Shown piece after piece: positions 22,382 to 30,373 of a stretch of 34,232 bases of DNA (positions within the stretch are counted from its first letter, which is position 1; each line of letters starts with the position of its first letter). The stretch comes from CAYQAE01 sp964415445 [NCBI: uncultured archaeon] (GTDB taxonomy: Archaea > CAYQAE01), in NCBI GenBank assembly GCA_964415445.1, contig CAYQAE010000009.1, positions 1 through 34,232 of the forward strand, written 5' to 3'. The position numbers and the translations under genes are program-made. The notes under the pieces were generated by a model. It saw only the letters and a list, made by a program, of their open reading frames with translations, searched no databases and was not told where the DNA came from.

Positions 22382-22987
22382 ATGAAATTTGTAAGTAACT
22401 TAGATGAAGCAGTTAGTCTTATTTTAGATAACAAAAGTTTCATCTATCCTACGGATACATTATACGGAATCGGTATAAATGCTTTGTATGAGAAGAATAT
22501 CAAAAAGGTATATGATATAAAAAAAAGAGACATTACAAAACCAATATCTGTATCTGTTGGTAGCATATCTATGATAGATGATATTGCTTATTTTGATTCA
22601 TCTATTTTTAAAAAAATTATTCCAGGTCCCTTTACCTTTCTTTTGTCTCCAAAGGATAAATTGCCTAAAATTTTGTATCAGAGGACAAAAAAAATAGGAG
22701 TTAGAGTGCCAGATCATCCCAAGCTTTTGGAGATTTTAAATAAGGCACAGGTTCCTATTACATCAACTAGTGCTAATATATCTGGAGGAAATATTCCAAA
22801 ATCATTTAAAGAAATTGATAAAAGTCTAGTTGAATCTGTAGATTTTATATTGGATATTAAACCAACACCAAAAGGTGTAGGATCGACTATTTTAGATCTT
22901 GGAGATGGGAAAATTAAAGTTTTAAGAAATGAATTGTTTGATATAGATGAGTTATCCAATATTTTAGGTGTTTCTTTTGAAACCTGA
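22382..22987 (+). CDS. Threonylcarbamoyl-AMP synthase, TsaC/Sua5 (YrdC) family
   Basis: A 201-residue single-domain YrdC-like protein that forms threonylcarbamoyl-AMP from Thr, bicarbonate and ATP for the t6A37 modification of tRNAs reading ANN codons. FIYPTDTLYGIGINA, KPISVSVGSISM, IPGPFTFLLSP, GVRVPDHP and ITSTSANISGG are the family landmarks in order. The length is that of TsaC rather than long Sua5. It overlaps the map gene by 11 bp. Placed in one run with the tubulin-like gene, but it is a housekeeping function. Confidence 0.93.
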   Translation: MKFVSNLDEAVSLILDNKSFIYPTDTLYGIGINALYEKNIKKVYDIKKRDITKPISVSVGSISMIDDIAYFDSSIFKKIIPGPFTFLLSPKDKLPKILYQRTKKIGVRVPDHPKLLEILNKAQVPITSTSANISGGNIPKSFKEIDKSLVESVDFILDIKPTPKGVGSTILDLGDGKIKVLRNELFDIDELSNILGVSFET

Positions 22988-23873
22988 CGTTTATAATTCA
23001 TATAAAAAAGCTGGAGAGATTTCAAAGAAAGCTAAAAAGTTAGCTAAAAATCTAGCCCAAGTAGATAGACCTATTTTTGAAATTGCAGAGAAAGTTGAGG
23101 GGAAAATAAAAAATTTAGGAGGCCAGCTAGCTTTTCCAATGAATATCTCAATTAATAATATTGCAGCACATTATACCCCAACAACTGGTGATGAGACTCT
23201 TATTCAAAAAGATGATATAATTAAATTTGATTTAGGAGTACATGTAAATGGATATATTGCAGATACTGCCTTTACTATTTATTTTGGTGGCAGTCCCCAT
23301 CAAGAGAGACTTCTAAAAGCTGCAAAAGATGCTTTGGATAGTGCAATAAATATGATAAAACCAAGTGTTAGAGTAAATGAAGTAGGAAAAGAGATTCAAT
23401 CTACAATTGAAGGTTATGGATTTAGACCAATTCGCAATCTCACAGGACATTCTTTAGATCAATTTAATTTACATTCAGGTGTTACAGTCCCCAATGTAGG
23501 GCAAAGTAGGGGTGCTAAATTGTCTGAAGGAGACGCGGTGGCGATTGAGCCTTTTGCTACAAATGGAGAAGGGTTTGTAAAAGATTCAGATACTGGATCA
23601 ATATATAAGTTTCTAAAGAAGAGGCCGATAAGGTTTCCAAAAGCAAGAAAACTGCAAGATTATATTACTAAAAATTATAAGACCCTTCCTTTTGCAAAGA
23701 GATGGTTGGATAAGGAATATAAGGATTCAAAATTAGATTATTTTCTTAGGATGCTGACATCCCAAGGCGCTCTACATTTATTTAAAGCATTTGTTGAGAG
23801 ACAAAATGGTTTAGTTTCTCAATTTGAACATACTTTAATTGTAACTTCAGATGGATGTGAGATAACTACTTAG
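22977..23873 (+). CDS. map: Methionine aminopeptidase, archaeal type II
   Basis: A protein of 298 residues from TTG 22977 (an in-frame GTG at 22968 lies inside the ribosome site GGTG, so it is not chosen). It removes the N-terminal Met of new proteins. Using the upstream numbering, the dinuclear-metal ligands are D88 and D99 (KFDLGVHVNGYIADTAF), H161 (TGHSLD), E194 (AIEPFA) and the Glu of QFEHTLIV near the end. H68 in AAHYTP is the substrate-binding His. The type II insertion is present after the GHSL region. It is the last gene of the four-gene run from 20201. Confidence 0.96.
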   Translation: MKPDVYNSYKKAGEISKKAKKLAKNLAQVDRPIFEIAEKVEGKIKNLGGQLAFPMNISINNIAAHYTPTTGDETLIQKDDIIKFDLGVHVNGYIADTAFTIYFGGSPHQERLLKAAKDALDSAINMIKPSVRVNEVGKEIQSTIEGYGFRPIRNLTGHSLDQFNLHSGVTVPNVGQSRGAKLSEGDAVAIEPFATNGEGFVKDSDTGSIYKFLKKRPIRFPKARKLQDYITKNYKTLPFAKRWLDKEYKDSKLDYFLRMLTSQGALHLFKAFVERQNGLVSQFEHTLIVTSDGCEITT

Positions 23874-23875
23874 AT

Positions 23876-24520
23876 TTATTTCTTTTTTTCAAAAATAGGA
23901 CGCAAAAAGTTCTTTTTTACTTCAAATTTAAATTTCTTAGGTATTCCACAAATTAACTTTTCAGGATTTTTCTCAATTACTTCTTTTGGATTTTGGGGAT
24001 ATCCAAATTCATCAATTCGAGTAATTACACAAATTGAAGTTTCTTTAGTATAGGCTAGATGGAGTTTTACATCATCTATTTCAATAGTTTTTGAGATAAA
24101 ATCTGCATCTTCTTTTTCTGAAATATACCAAAGAATAATTGCAATAATCGGCTCAATTACATATAGGTCGCTTATATATTTTTGATCATCTACATTATAT
24201 ACTCTGGATAAAAAATATAAGAATTTAGAGCTTCTATCTTTTTTTGCAAATTTTTCAATGTCTTCTTTAATCTCATCTAGAGTTTCTTTGGTTAATAATT
24301 TATCAGTATCTTGAAATTTTTTAATTATATCAAAAATATGTTGAATCCAAGATGCTTTTTTAAGTTGTTTAACCACAGGTGCACTAATTTCTGTTATATA
24401 TACTGCTTTTTCATCCTTTTCAAGTTTATCTTCAGGAATTTGATGAATTTTTGAATTAATATCTACTTCTATCTTAATTAAGCGAGAACAATCTGGACAT
24501 TTTATTTCAAGTTTAGTCAT
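23876..24520 (-). CDS. Hypothetical protein with N-terminal CPDC zinc site
   Basis: A 214-residue protein. The first ten residues have CPDC, which could be half of a zinc knuckle. A helical middle (residues 50-150) includes a short hydrophobic segment (IEPIIAIILWYI) that is probably buried rather than membrane-spanning. The C-terminus is basic. No family is recognised. It is convergent with map (gap 2 bp) and divergent from the coiled-coil gene at 24622. Confidence 0.7.
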   Translation of the reverse strand: MTKLEIKCPDCSRLIKIEVDINSKIHQIPEDKLEKDEKAVYITEISAPVVKQLKKASWIQHIFDIIKKFQDTDKLLTKETLDEIKEDIEKFAKKDRSSKFLYFLSRVYNVDDQKYISDLYVIEPIIAIILWYISEKEDADFISKTIEIDDVKLHLAYTKETSICVITRIDEFGYPQNPKEVIEKNPEKLICGIPKKFKFEVKKNFLRPIFEKKK

Positions 24521-24621
24521 AATTTATACTTAAATTGAGTATTTAAAAAATATTTGAGAAATTTTGAATTCAAATTTTTTTAACTAATTTATTATAAATT
24601 TAGCTATATTTGTAATATACT

Positions 24622-25080
24622 ATGAATGAAGATAATTTAATAGATGAAGCTGAAAAAGCTATATTCTCATATGAAAAAATTAGAGATGAAATTGATCCCA
24701 CCTTAGCCTATTCTTGGAGACAAGATAATAAAACAGCTAATATCTTAGATAATGCTGAAAATAAGTTAGTAAAAATTGCTGGAACTTTAGAAAAATCTGC
24801 TAGGGTCTTAAAAGACAAATTGCGACTAAAGAAGGAATCATTTCAAAATAAAATGAATGCTCTTTGGAAAAAAGTTCATTTCTTAGAAGAAAAAAATGCA
24901 GGAGAAGAGATTCAAAAATATTACAAAAATCGAATGGAGACATTGAAAAAAAGGATAAAATATATTAAAGATTCAGAAAAAAATATTATTGATGGTATTC
25001 AACTTAGAATTAAACAATTAGAAGAAGATAGAACTAATATAGAATCTTATTTATCTGAGATAAGATCAAAAACACAATAA
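24622..25080 (+). CDS. Coiled-coil protein of unknown function
   Basis: A 152-residue highly charged protein, almost wholly helical, with heptad-like Leu/Ile spacing in residues 40-150. No catalytic or metal motif is seen. It ends directly before the TTGAGG that serves as ribosome site for the next membrane protein gene, so the two are certainly one operon. A structural partner role is a guess. Confidence 0.7.
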   Translation: MNEDNLIDEAEKAIFSYEKIRDEIDPTLAYSWRQDNKTANILDNAENKLVKIAGTLEKSARVLKDKLRLKKESFQNKMNALWKKVHFLEEKNAGEEIQKYYKNRMETLKKRIKYIKDSEKNIIDGIQLRIKQLEEDRTNIESYLSEIRSKTQ

Positions 25081-25092
25081 TTGAGGCTAAAT

Positions 25093-26022
25093 ATGGATCT
25101 TTTTATAAAAAAACTAAGTTCAAAGGTAAGTGATAATTTATTTTTAAGTTATTTAATTGGTTTTTTAGCAGGATTAGCTGTTTTTTTTACAATGTTTGTA
25201 GCATATGGATTTGATTTAGATGTATTTACTGAAAAATCGTTTATTTTAGGTCTAATTGCAATATCTGGTGTTACTGTTAAATTTTTAGGTGGAGTAGGTA
25301 TAAGTATTACTTATTCTTTAATTTCTGCATTTATTTTCAAATATTTTTCATCTTCGATGAAATCCAATCAAGAAAAAACAGATAAAGTAAAATTATTAGT
25401 TAGTTTGATAGCTGTAGGTATTTTTATTTATGCTTTCTATATTCTAATCTCTTCTATCTTTTTTACAAAATCATTGAGTTTTTTAGAGAAATTAATAAGT
25501 CTAGTATTTGGTGTCTGGACCCTAGTTATATTTGTATATGTGATTCCTGTAGTGCAAGGCCAATATAAACCATTTGAAGAAGAATCAAAATTAGGAAAAA
25601 TTAAGGGAAAATTTGGTGGATTTAAATACTCAATGTGGCGTGGCTACAAAAGAAGAGTCAAAAAAGATTATGGCAGCGTTTATGCATCAGAATATGAAAG
25701 ATACAAAGCAAATATTGAAGATATTAGAGATCAACTTAGTGGATTTTTGCTGTTTCCTCTTTCTTTTATTCTCGCCCCTGTTATGCCTCTTATGGGTGTA
25801 ACTTTTGTTTTGTGGCTTAGAATATTTACTTTGGATGATAAGCCATACAATGTATATGAAACTTTACTACTTTTGGCAGTTTTAGCTGTAGTATTGGTTC
25901 TAAGTACATACATCTTTTTATTTATGAGTATTTCAGAGTTGGTGTCATATTTTAATGTATTTTATGCATTAGGGATCTTTTCAAGCCTATTTTTGCTATT
26001 TTATGTTACTTTGAAACATTAA
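25093..26022 (+). CDS. Multi-spanning membrane protein of unknown function
   Basis: A protein of 309 residues from ATG 25093, preferred over a TTG at 25081 because GAGG at 25083-25086 lies seven bases before the ATG. About seven hydrophobic segments: two near residues 20-65, two around 100-150, and a pair or more after residue 215, with a basic loop at about 170-215 containing SMWRGYKRRVKKDYGSVYASE. I recognise no family. It follows the coiled-coil gene immediately and its end overlaps the convergent cysteine desulfurase by 4 bp. Confidence 0.7.
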   Translation: MDLFIKKLSSKVSDNLFLSYLIGFLAGLAVFFTMFVAYGFDLDVFTEKSFILGLIAISGVTVKFLGGVGISITYSLISAFIFKYFSSSMKSNQEKTDKVKLLVSLIAVGIFIYAFYILISSIFFTKSLSFLEKLISLVFGVWTLVIFVYVIPVVQGQYKPFEEESKLGKIKGKFGGFKYSMWRGYKRRVKKDYGSVYASEYERYKANIEDIRDQLSGFLLFPLSFILAPVMPLMGVTFVLWLRIFTLDDKPYNVYETLLLLAVLAVVLVLSTYIFLFMSISELVSYFNVFYALGIFSSLFLLFYVTLKH

Positions 26023-27170
26023 CGTTTTGTAAGAGGTGACATATCTCTTAATTTTTTGACAATCGGAGATAGGGTATCTAGAACATATTCAATTTCACTT
26101 TCAGTATTTTTTGGACCTAATGTTAGTCTAAGGGATCCATGTGCATCTTCATGTTTTATTCCAATTGCAGTTAGGACGTGAGACGGTTCTAATGATTTTG
26201 CTGAGCATGCAGATCCAGTTGATGCTTCAATATTTTTTTGATCTAGATATAGAAGTAGAGATTCACCTTCTATGTATTTAAATCTAAAATTAGCATTGTT
26301 AGGTAGTCTCTTTGTTCTGTGTCCATTTAGATAACTATCTGGTATTTTAAGCACCTCATCAATTAATTTATCCCGTAAATTTCTCATTTTTTCACTGTTT
26401 CTCTCTAAATTCTCTGTTGTCAACTCTATTGCTTTTGCAAATCCTACACATCCACAAACATTTTCAGTACCACTTCTAAGTCCTCTTTCATGACCTCCAC
26501 CAAACTGAATAGGTTCGATTTTTCTATTTTCTCGCCTATATAGAGCACCTACTCCTTTTGGACCTTCAATTTTGTGAGATGAAATTGAAAGTAAGTCTAC
26601 ATTTAATTTATTCACATCCACTTCTATCTTTCCCACACTCTGCACAGCATCGCAATGAAATGGAATACCTTTTGCTTGTGCAATATTTCCAATCTCCTCA
26701 ATCGGCTGAATTGTTCCAATTTCGTTGTTTGCATGCATTATAGATATCAAAACAGTCTCAGCTTTTATTACAGATTCAAGCTCTTCAACTTTTATAATTC
26801 CATCCCTATCTACAGGAATATATGTGATATCAAATCCATTTTTTTCAAGAAATTTTATCGTATTTAGGACTGCAGGATGTTCAATTTCACTAGTTATGAT
26901 ATGTTTACCTACGTTTGCATTAATTGTTCCTAAAATTGCGAGATTGTCAGATTCAGTTCCACCTGATGTAAATATAATTTCATTTGATTTTGCACCAATT
27001 GCCCTAGCTACTTTTTCTCTAGCTTTTTCCAAAGCTTGCTTTGCAATTTGTCCAGATGAATGAAGACTTGATGCATTGCCAAATCTTGATGAAAAATAGG
27101 GTTTCATAGAATTAAATACTCTTGAATCAACTGGAGTAGTTGCAGCATGATCTAGATAAATTTTTTTCAT
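26019..27170 (-). CDS. Cysteine desulfurase, NifS/IscS type
   Basis: A 383-residue PLP enzyme that takes sulfur from Cys for iron-sulfur clusters and thio-modifications. MKKIYLDHAATTPVD starts it, and SGGTESDNLAI, HCDAVQSVGKI, SISSHKIEGPKGVG with the PLP Lys, and TGSACSAKSLEPSHVL with the active Cys complete the picture. No iscU scaffold gene is nearby. The short active-site loop (GSACSA) marks it as the NifS/IscS group rather than SufS. Confidence 0.96.
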   Translation of the reverse strand: MKKIYLDHAATTPVDSRVFNSMKPYFSSRFGNASSLHSSGQIAKQALEKAREKVARAIGAKSNEIIFTSGGTESDNLAILGTINANVGKHIITSEIEHPAVLNTIKFLEKNGFDITYIPVDRDGIIKVEELESVIKAETVLISIMHANNEIGTIQPIEEIGNIAQAKGIPFHCDAVQSVGKIEVDVNKLNVDLLSISSHKIEGPKGVGALYRRENRKIEPIQFGGGHERGLRSGTENVCGCVGFAKAIELTTENLERNSEKMRNLRDKLIDEVLKIPDSYLNGHRTKRLPNNANFRFKYIEGESLLLYLDQKNIEASTGSACSAKSLEPSHVLTAIGIKHEDAHGSLRLTLGPKNTESEIEYVLDTLSPIVKKLRDMSPLTKR

Positions 27171-27237
27171 AATTTACACTAATCTATATTTCTTAACTTA
27201 AGCTTTTAGCTATTTTTGCTGATAAGATGAATATATT

Positions 27238-27609
27238 ATGGGATTATTTAGCAAAGAAGAGAGAGAAAAAATTGAAATTAGAGATAAAAAGAAATCTTAT
27301 AGACCCCGCTATACTCTTAATTTAGAAGAGCGGATGATTGTAGATATTTTATATGCAAATTATATTCAAAGACCAAAGAGACCATATACTACAAAAGATG
27401 AAATTTCTAAAAAAACAAAATTAGAAGATTCCGATGTTTTACTCTCTAATTTAGAAAATAAGGGTGTTATAATCTCAATTTCGCTCGAAGAGATGAATAA
27501 AAAATTTAGAAAGAAATATAAAAAGGAAAATAAGGTATATTATGTTGAGAGCTATCTTGAAAAATCAGATAGCCAGGATCTTAGAAATTTTAGATATATA
27601 GATGAATAG
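27238..27609 (+). CDS. Small winged-helix-like protein
   Basis: A 123-residue basic protein. Residues 28-75 (LEERMIVDILYANYI, then YTTKDEISKKTKLEDSDVLLSNLENKGVI) look like a winged-helix DNA-binding domain. The C-terminal part is Lys-rich. It starts at ATG 27238 with a short leader and sits 9 bp before the DUF362 gene, so co-transcription is likely. It may be a regulator, but no family is recognised. Confidence 0.68.
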   Translation: MGLFSKEEREKIEIRDKKKSYRPRYTLNLEERMIVDILYANYIQRPKRPYTTKDEISKKTKLEDSDVLLSNLENKGVIISISLEEMNKKFRKKYKKENKVYYVESYLEKSDSQDLRNFRYIDE

Positions 27610-27618
27610 GGATTTTAA

Positions 27619-28728
27619 ATGCCAAAAGTATCTTTTGCATACGGAGATAATATATGTGATATTACAAACAAAGCCATAGATCTAGAAGGTAGTTTTGAGA
27701 AAACTTTCAAAGACAAAAGTAATATTTTAGTCTTAATTAATGTAGTTGGAGCACACAATTTTGAAAGTGGAACTACAACTGCTCCAGATGTAGTTAGATG
27801 TGTAGTTGAGAGATTAAAAAATTTAGGAAAAGAAGTTACTATCTGTGGTAGCAGTTGGTATGGAGGTAGAACTTCTGAGCCTTTTAGAATATTGAAATTT
27901 TTTGATTTAGCTAATGAATTAGGTTGTAATTTAGTTGATATCAAAAAAGATGAATTTATTATTGTAAAAGTAAAAAATAGTCTTGCTTTAGATAAAATAA
28001 AATTATCTAATCTTCCATTTTTTTATGATGGTCTAATTTCTATCCCCACTTTTAAAACTCATAGGTCTGCTAAAATTTCATTGGCTATGAAGTCTTTGAT
28101 GGGTTTTTTGCATGATTCCTATAAGAGAAAGTTTCACACTTTTGATCTTTCAAAATCAATAGTTGATTTGTGTAGTTTAGTTGATATAGATTATGCCATT
28201 TTAGATGGAATTTATGGAAAAATAGGCGATGAGATCTATGGGGACTCAATTAAGATGAATTTTGTATCTGCCGCAGACAATATTTATGCTCTAGATATAA
28301 TTGGTGCAAATGTTTTGGGTTATGACTTTTTAGATGTAGCTCATCTATATTATGCTAAAGAGCGAGGATTATTTTCTTTTGATGAGAATAATATAGAAAT
28401 TTTAGGAGATCTAAAGAAATATCAAGAGAAAGTAGAGATTCCAAAAGAAGCAAAAGATAAGTTTAGGTCTTTAAATATAGTTGAGCGAGATGCATGTTGT
28501 CCTTGTTTTGCATCTTTAGTTTATGCGGTGGAGAGATTAAATAATGAAGAGATTTCTAAATTAAAAGGAGTCCCAATTTACATTGGACAGAATGTTAAAA
28601 ATCCAGAAAAAGGCATTTTTTTAGGTCAGTGCAACAGAAAGTATAAAGATCAAGGTTTATTTGTTAGGGGATGTCCTACTAAGGCGCATGATATTTATAA
28701 GGCATTAAAAGAATATTTGGATGATTAA
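27619..28728 (+). CDS. DUF362 family protein with C-terminal cysteine cluster
   Basis: A 369-residue protein. The N-terminal half has VVGAHNFESGTTTAPDVVRC and FYDGLISIPTFKTHRSAKISLAMKSLMGFLHDS, the DUF362 landmarks. The C-terminal part contains RDACCPCFASLVYA and LGQCNRKYKDQGLFVRGCPTK, a set of Cys that may bind an iron-sulfur or zinc centre. The biochemical role of DUF362 is not established; some members are linked to redox or methanogenesis-related proteins. It is 9 bp from the upstream winged-helix gene. Confidence 0.85.
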   Translation: MPKVSFAYGDNICDITNKAIDLEGSFEKTFKDKSNILVLINVVGAHNFESGTTTAPDVVRCVVERLKNLGKEVTICGSSWYGGRTSEPFRILKFFDLANELGCNLVDIKKDEFIIVKVKNSLALDKIKLSNLPFFYDGLISIPTFKTHRSAKISLAMKSLMGFLHDSYKRKFHTFDLSKSIVDLCSLVDIDYAILDGIYGKIGDEIYGDSIKMNFVSAADNIYALDIIGANVLGYDFLDVAHLYYAKERGLFSFDENNIEILGDLKKYQEKVEIPKEAKDKFRSLNIVERDACCPCFASLVYAVERLNNEEISKLKGVPIYIGQNVKNPEKGIFLGQCNRKYKDQGLFVRGCPTKAHDIYKALKEYLDD

Positions 28729-28775
28729 GTTAAAAGATTTGAGGTTATTGTATTAGAATGTATGAGGTAAAATAA

Positions 28776-29279
28776 ATGTATTATTTTGAAGTTTTGAAAG
28801 CTTTATATGAGAAAAAAATCAAATATCTTGTTGTGGGTGGTCTTGCAGTTAATCTATATGGTGTGCCAAGAGTAACGCAGGATGTCGATGTTATAATATC
28901 AACTGATAAGTCTAATATTTTAAAAGTTGTAGAGGCATTAACTGATTTGGGTTATGTATCTCGACTTCCATTAAATCCTAAAGATCTTGCAGATAAAGAA
29001 AAATTAGATAGTTGGATTAAAAACAAAAATCTCAAGTCTTTTAGTTTCTATAATAAAGATCAAAATTATAAAGTTGTTGATATTTTATTGGTTCATCCTC
29101 TAAATTTTGAAAAGTCATTTGAAAATAAAGTTGTTAGGAAAATGGGTAAAATTAAAATTTATCTAGCCTCAATTGATGATCTTATAAAAACGAAAGAGTT
29201 TAGTGGGCGCAATCAGGATTATAGTGATATTAATATGTTAAAAACAGTAAAAAGATATATAGATGGTAAAAATGGGTAA
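28776..29279 (+). CDS. Nucleotidyltransferase (AbiEii/DUF6036-like), toxin-type
   Basis: A 167-residue minimal nucleotidyltransferase. VVGGLAVNLYGVPRVTQDVDVII (a G-G-x-A-x4-G entry and the D-x-D metal site) is the catalytic core; YKVVDILLVHP gives the third acidic residue. A GAGGT ribosome site precedes the ATG. The following 56-aa ORF overlaps its stop. By family such pairs act as toxin-antitoxin or modify tRNA or proteins by nucleotide transfer. No HEPN partner is seen. It begins the accessory island. Confidence 0.85.
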   Translation: MYYFEVLKALYEKKIKYLVVGGLAVNLYGVPRVTQDVDVIISTDKSNILKVVEALTDLGYVSRLPLNPKDLADKEKLDSWIKNKNLKSFSFYNKDQNYKVVDILLVHPLNFEKSFENKVVRKMGKIKIYLASIDDLIKTKEFSGRNQDYSDINMLKTVKRYIDGKNG

Positions 29280-29442
29280 AGGATTTTCTTACACACTTGA
29301 AGATAAAAAAATACTTGAATATATGAAATTATCAACAGAAGAGAAATTACAGTGGCTTGAAGAGATTAATGAATTTACCATGGCAGTTTTAACTGAAAAG
29401 GAAAAAAAAATAAGGAATTTATTTAGAGAAGGTAAGATCTAG
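29272..29442 (+). CDS. 56-residue partner protein of the nucleotidyltransferase
   Basis: Starts at ATG 29272 inside the last codons of the previous gene (8-bp overlap), product MGKGFSYTLEDKKILEYMKL and on to a terminal LFREGKI. Small proteins of this type, with the FSYT start and a helical LSTEEKLQWLEE segment, often follow DUF6036-like nucleotidyltransferases, so an antitoxin or adaptor role is likely. Its last 35 bases are one copy of a perfect direct repeat found again at 30282, which means the 3' end of this gene is the recombination or insertion point of the next module. Confidence 0.8.
   Translation: MGKGFSYTLEDKKILEYMKLSTEEKLQWLEEINEFTMAVLTEKEKKIRNLFREGKI
29408..29442 (+). repeat. 35-bp direct repeat, copy 1
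   Basis: The 3' end of the 56-aa gene, including its TAG stop, is identical over 35 bases to 30282-30316. The two copies frame the antitoxin/PIN module. Confidence 0.9.
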
Positions 29443-29475
29443 TTCTGATTTTTTTCTCGAAACATTTTTATATAA

Positions 29476-29505
29476 TGATAGCAATATATATTATTTGATA
29501 GCAAT
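29476..29505. promoter_or_regulatory. Tandem operator-like repeats in the antitoxin promoter
   Basis: TGATAGCAAT occurs at 29476-29485 and again at 29496-29505, exactly 20 bp apart, two helical turns. A TATA box (TTTTTATATAATG, about 29465-29477) stands at the left copy, and the right copy runs into the ATG at 29504. This is the arrangement expected for autorepression by a ribbon-helix-helix antitoxin. Confidence 0.6.
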
Positions 29506-29800
29506 GGCTAGCAAACAACTTAATTTACGGCTCTCCAAACCTCTCTCAAAAGAGTTAAATTTAATTTCAAAGATATTACATATCCCACAAACAGAATGGG
29601 CAAGAAATGTATTAGCCCATGAAATCAAAAAAGAATTAGAAGAACATAGGGCTTATATCACAGAAGAGTATCTAAAAGGAAATATTAGTAAAGAAGAATT
29701 AGAAGAGTATTTTGGAAAAAAGAAAGTTAAAGAAATATTGCTTGTTATTGAAAAGTTAAAAGAATCTATAGATTTTGGAGACCAGCTTGCAAAAAAATAG
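29504..29800 (+). CDS. Antitoxin-like protein with RHH/UPF0175-type N-terminus
   Basis: A protein of 98 residues from ATG 29504 (a TTG at 29495 is less likely given the promoter position). MASKQLNLRLSKPLSKELNL reads as a ribbon-helix-helix or similar DNA-binding head, followed by PQTEWARNVLAHEIKKELEE and then YLKGNISKEELEEYFGKK, the pattern of UPF0175-like antitoxins. Its stop lies one base before the PIN gene. Autoregulation by binding the tandem repeats at its own promoter is inferred. Confidence 0.82.
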   Translation: MASKQLNLRLSKPLSKELNLISKILHIPQTEWARNVLAHEIKKELEEHRAYITEEYLKGNISKEELEEYFGKKKVKEILLVIEKLKESIDFGDQLAKK

Positions 29801-29801
29801 A

Positions 29802-30287
29802 ATGGTAATAGATACTTCTGCATTATTGTCACTTAAGATAGGCAATATCTTGGAATTGGCCATAGAAAATATTGATTTTTTAATTCCAAATGAAGTTGAG
29901 GATGAGCTAAAAGAAATTTCATTGATAGATGATACAGTAGGAAACTCTGCAAAGATAATTCTTAATTTAGTTGGAGAAAATAAAATAAAAAAAATAGAAG
30001 TAAAAGAAAAATTAAATATAAATCTGGGCGAAGGCGAGATTAAAGCATATCTTTTGGCAAAAAAACATAAAATTCCACTAATTATAGATGATATTAGAGC
30101 AGTGCGAAAGCTCACATCCCAAAATTCAGTTAAATTATATTTTAGTATTGCAATAATACGTTTTTTGGTATCTTCTAATTTTATAACTGAACAAGAGAGT
30201 TGGAAAGTATTATTAAAAATAAGAAAGAAAAGGACATGGAATGAAAACATAATATTTCAATTAGCAAAGCTAATCTGGAAGAAATAA
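29802..30287 (+). CDS. PIN-domain toxin (DUF3368-like)
   Basis: A 161-residue protein from ATG 29802, one base after the antitoxin stop. MVIDTSALLSL gives the first catalytic Asp (D4). The EVEDELKEI segment supplies a Glu, and LGEGEIKAYLLAK and PLIIDDIRAVRKL supply the next acidic residues, as in VapC-like Mg-dependent RNases. Together with the preceding gene it forms a type II toxin-antitoxin pair. The stop codon lies within copy 2 of the 35-bp direct repeat, so the repeat acts as the module border. Confidence 0.87.
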   Translation: MVIDTSALLSLKIGNILELAIENIDFLIPNEVEDELKEISLIDDTVGNSAKIILNLVGENKIKKIEVKEKLNINLGEGEIKAYLLAKKHKIPLIIDDIRAVRKLTSQNSVKLYFSIAIIRFLVSSNFITEQESWKVLLKIRKKRTWNENIIFQLAKLIWKK

Positions 30288-30316
30288 GGAATTTATTTAG
30301 AGAAGGTAAGATCTAG
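30282..30316 (+). repeat. 35-bp direct repeat, copy 2
   Basis: Identical to 29408-29442 but not coding for the 56-aa protein; only the PIN stop codon is used here. It looks like the displaced end of the 56-aa gene or a duplicated insertion site. Confidence 0.9.
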
Positions 30317-30373
30317 GTTAATTTAATTTTTTACCAAAAGATTAAAAAATAGTATACTCATAAGTAAACTACT

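Noticed and set aside
29408-30316. CRISPR array or insertion sequence
   Set aside because: There are only two repeat copies, spaced by 839 bp of coding sequence, with no transposase or terminal inverted repeats.
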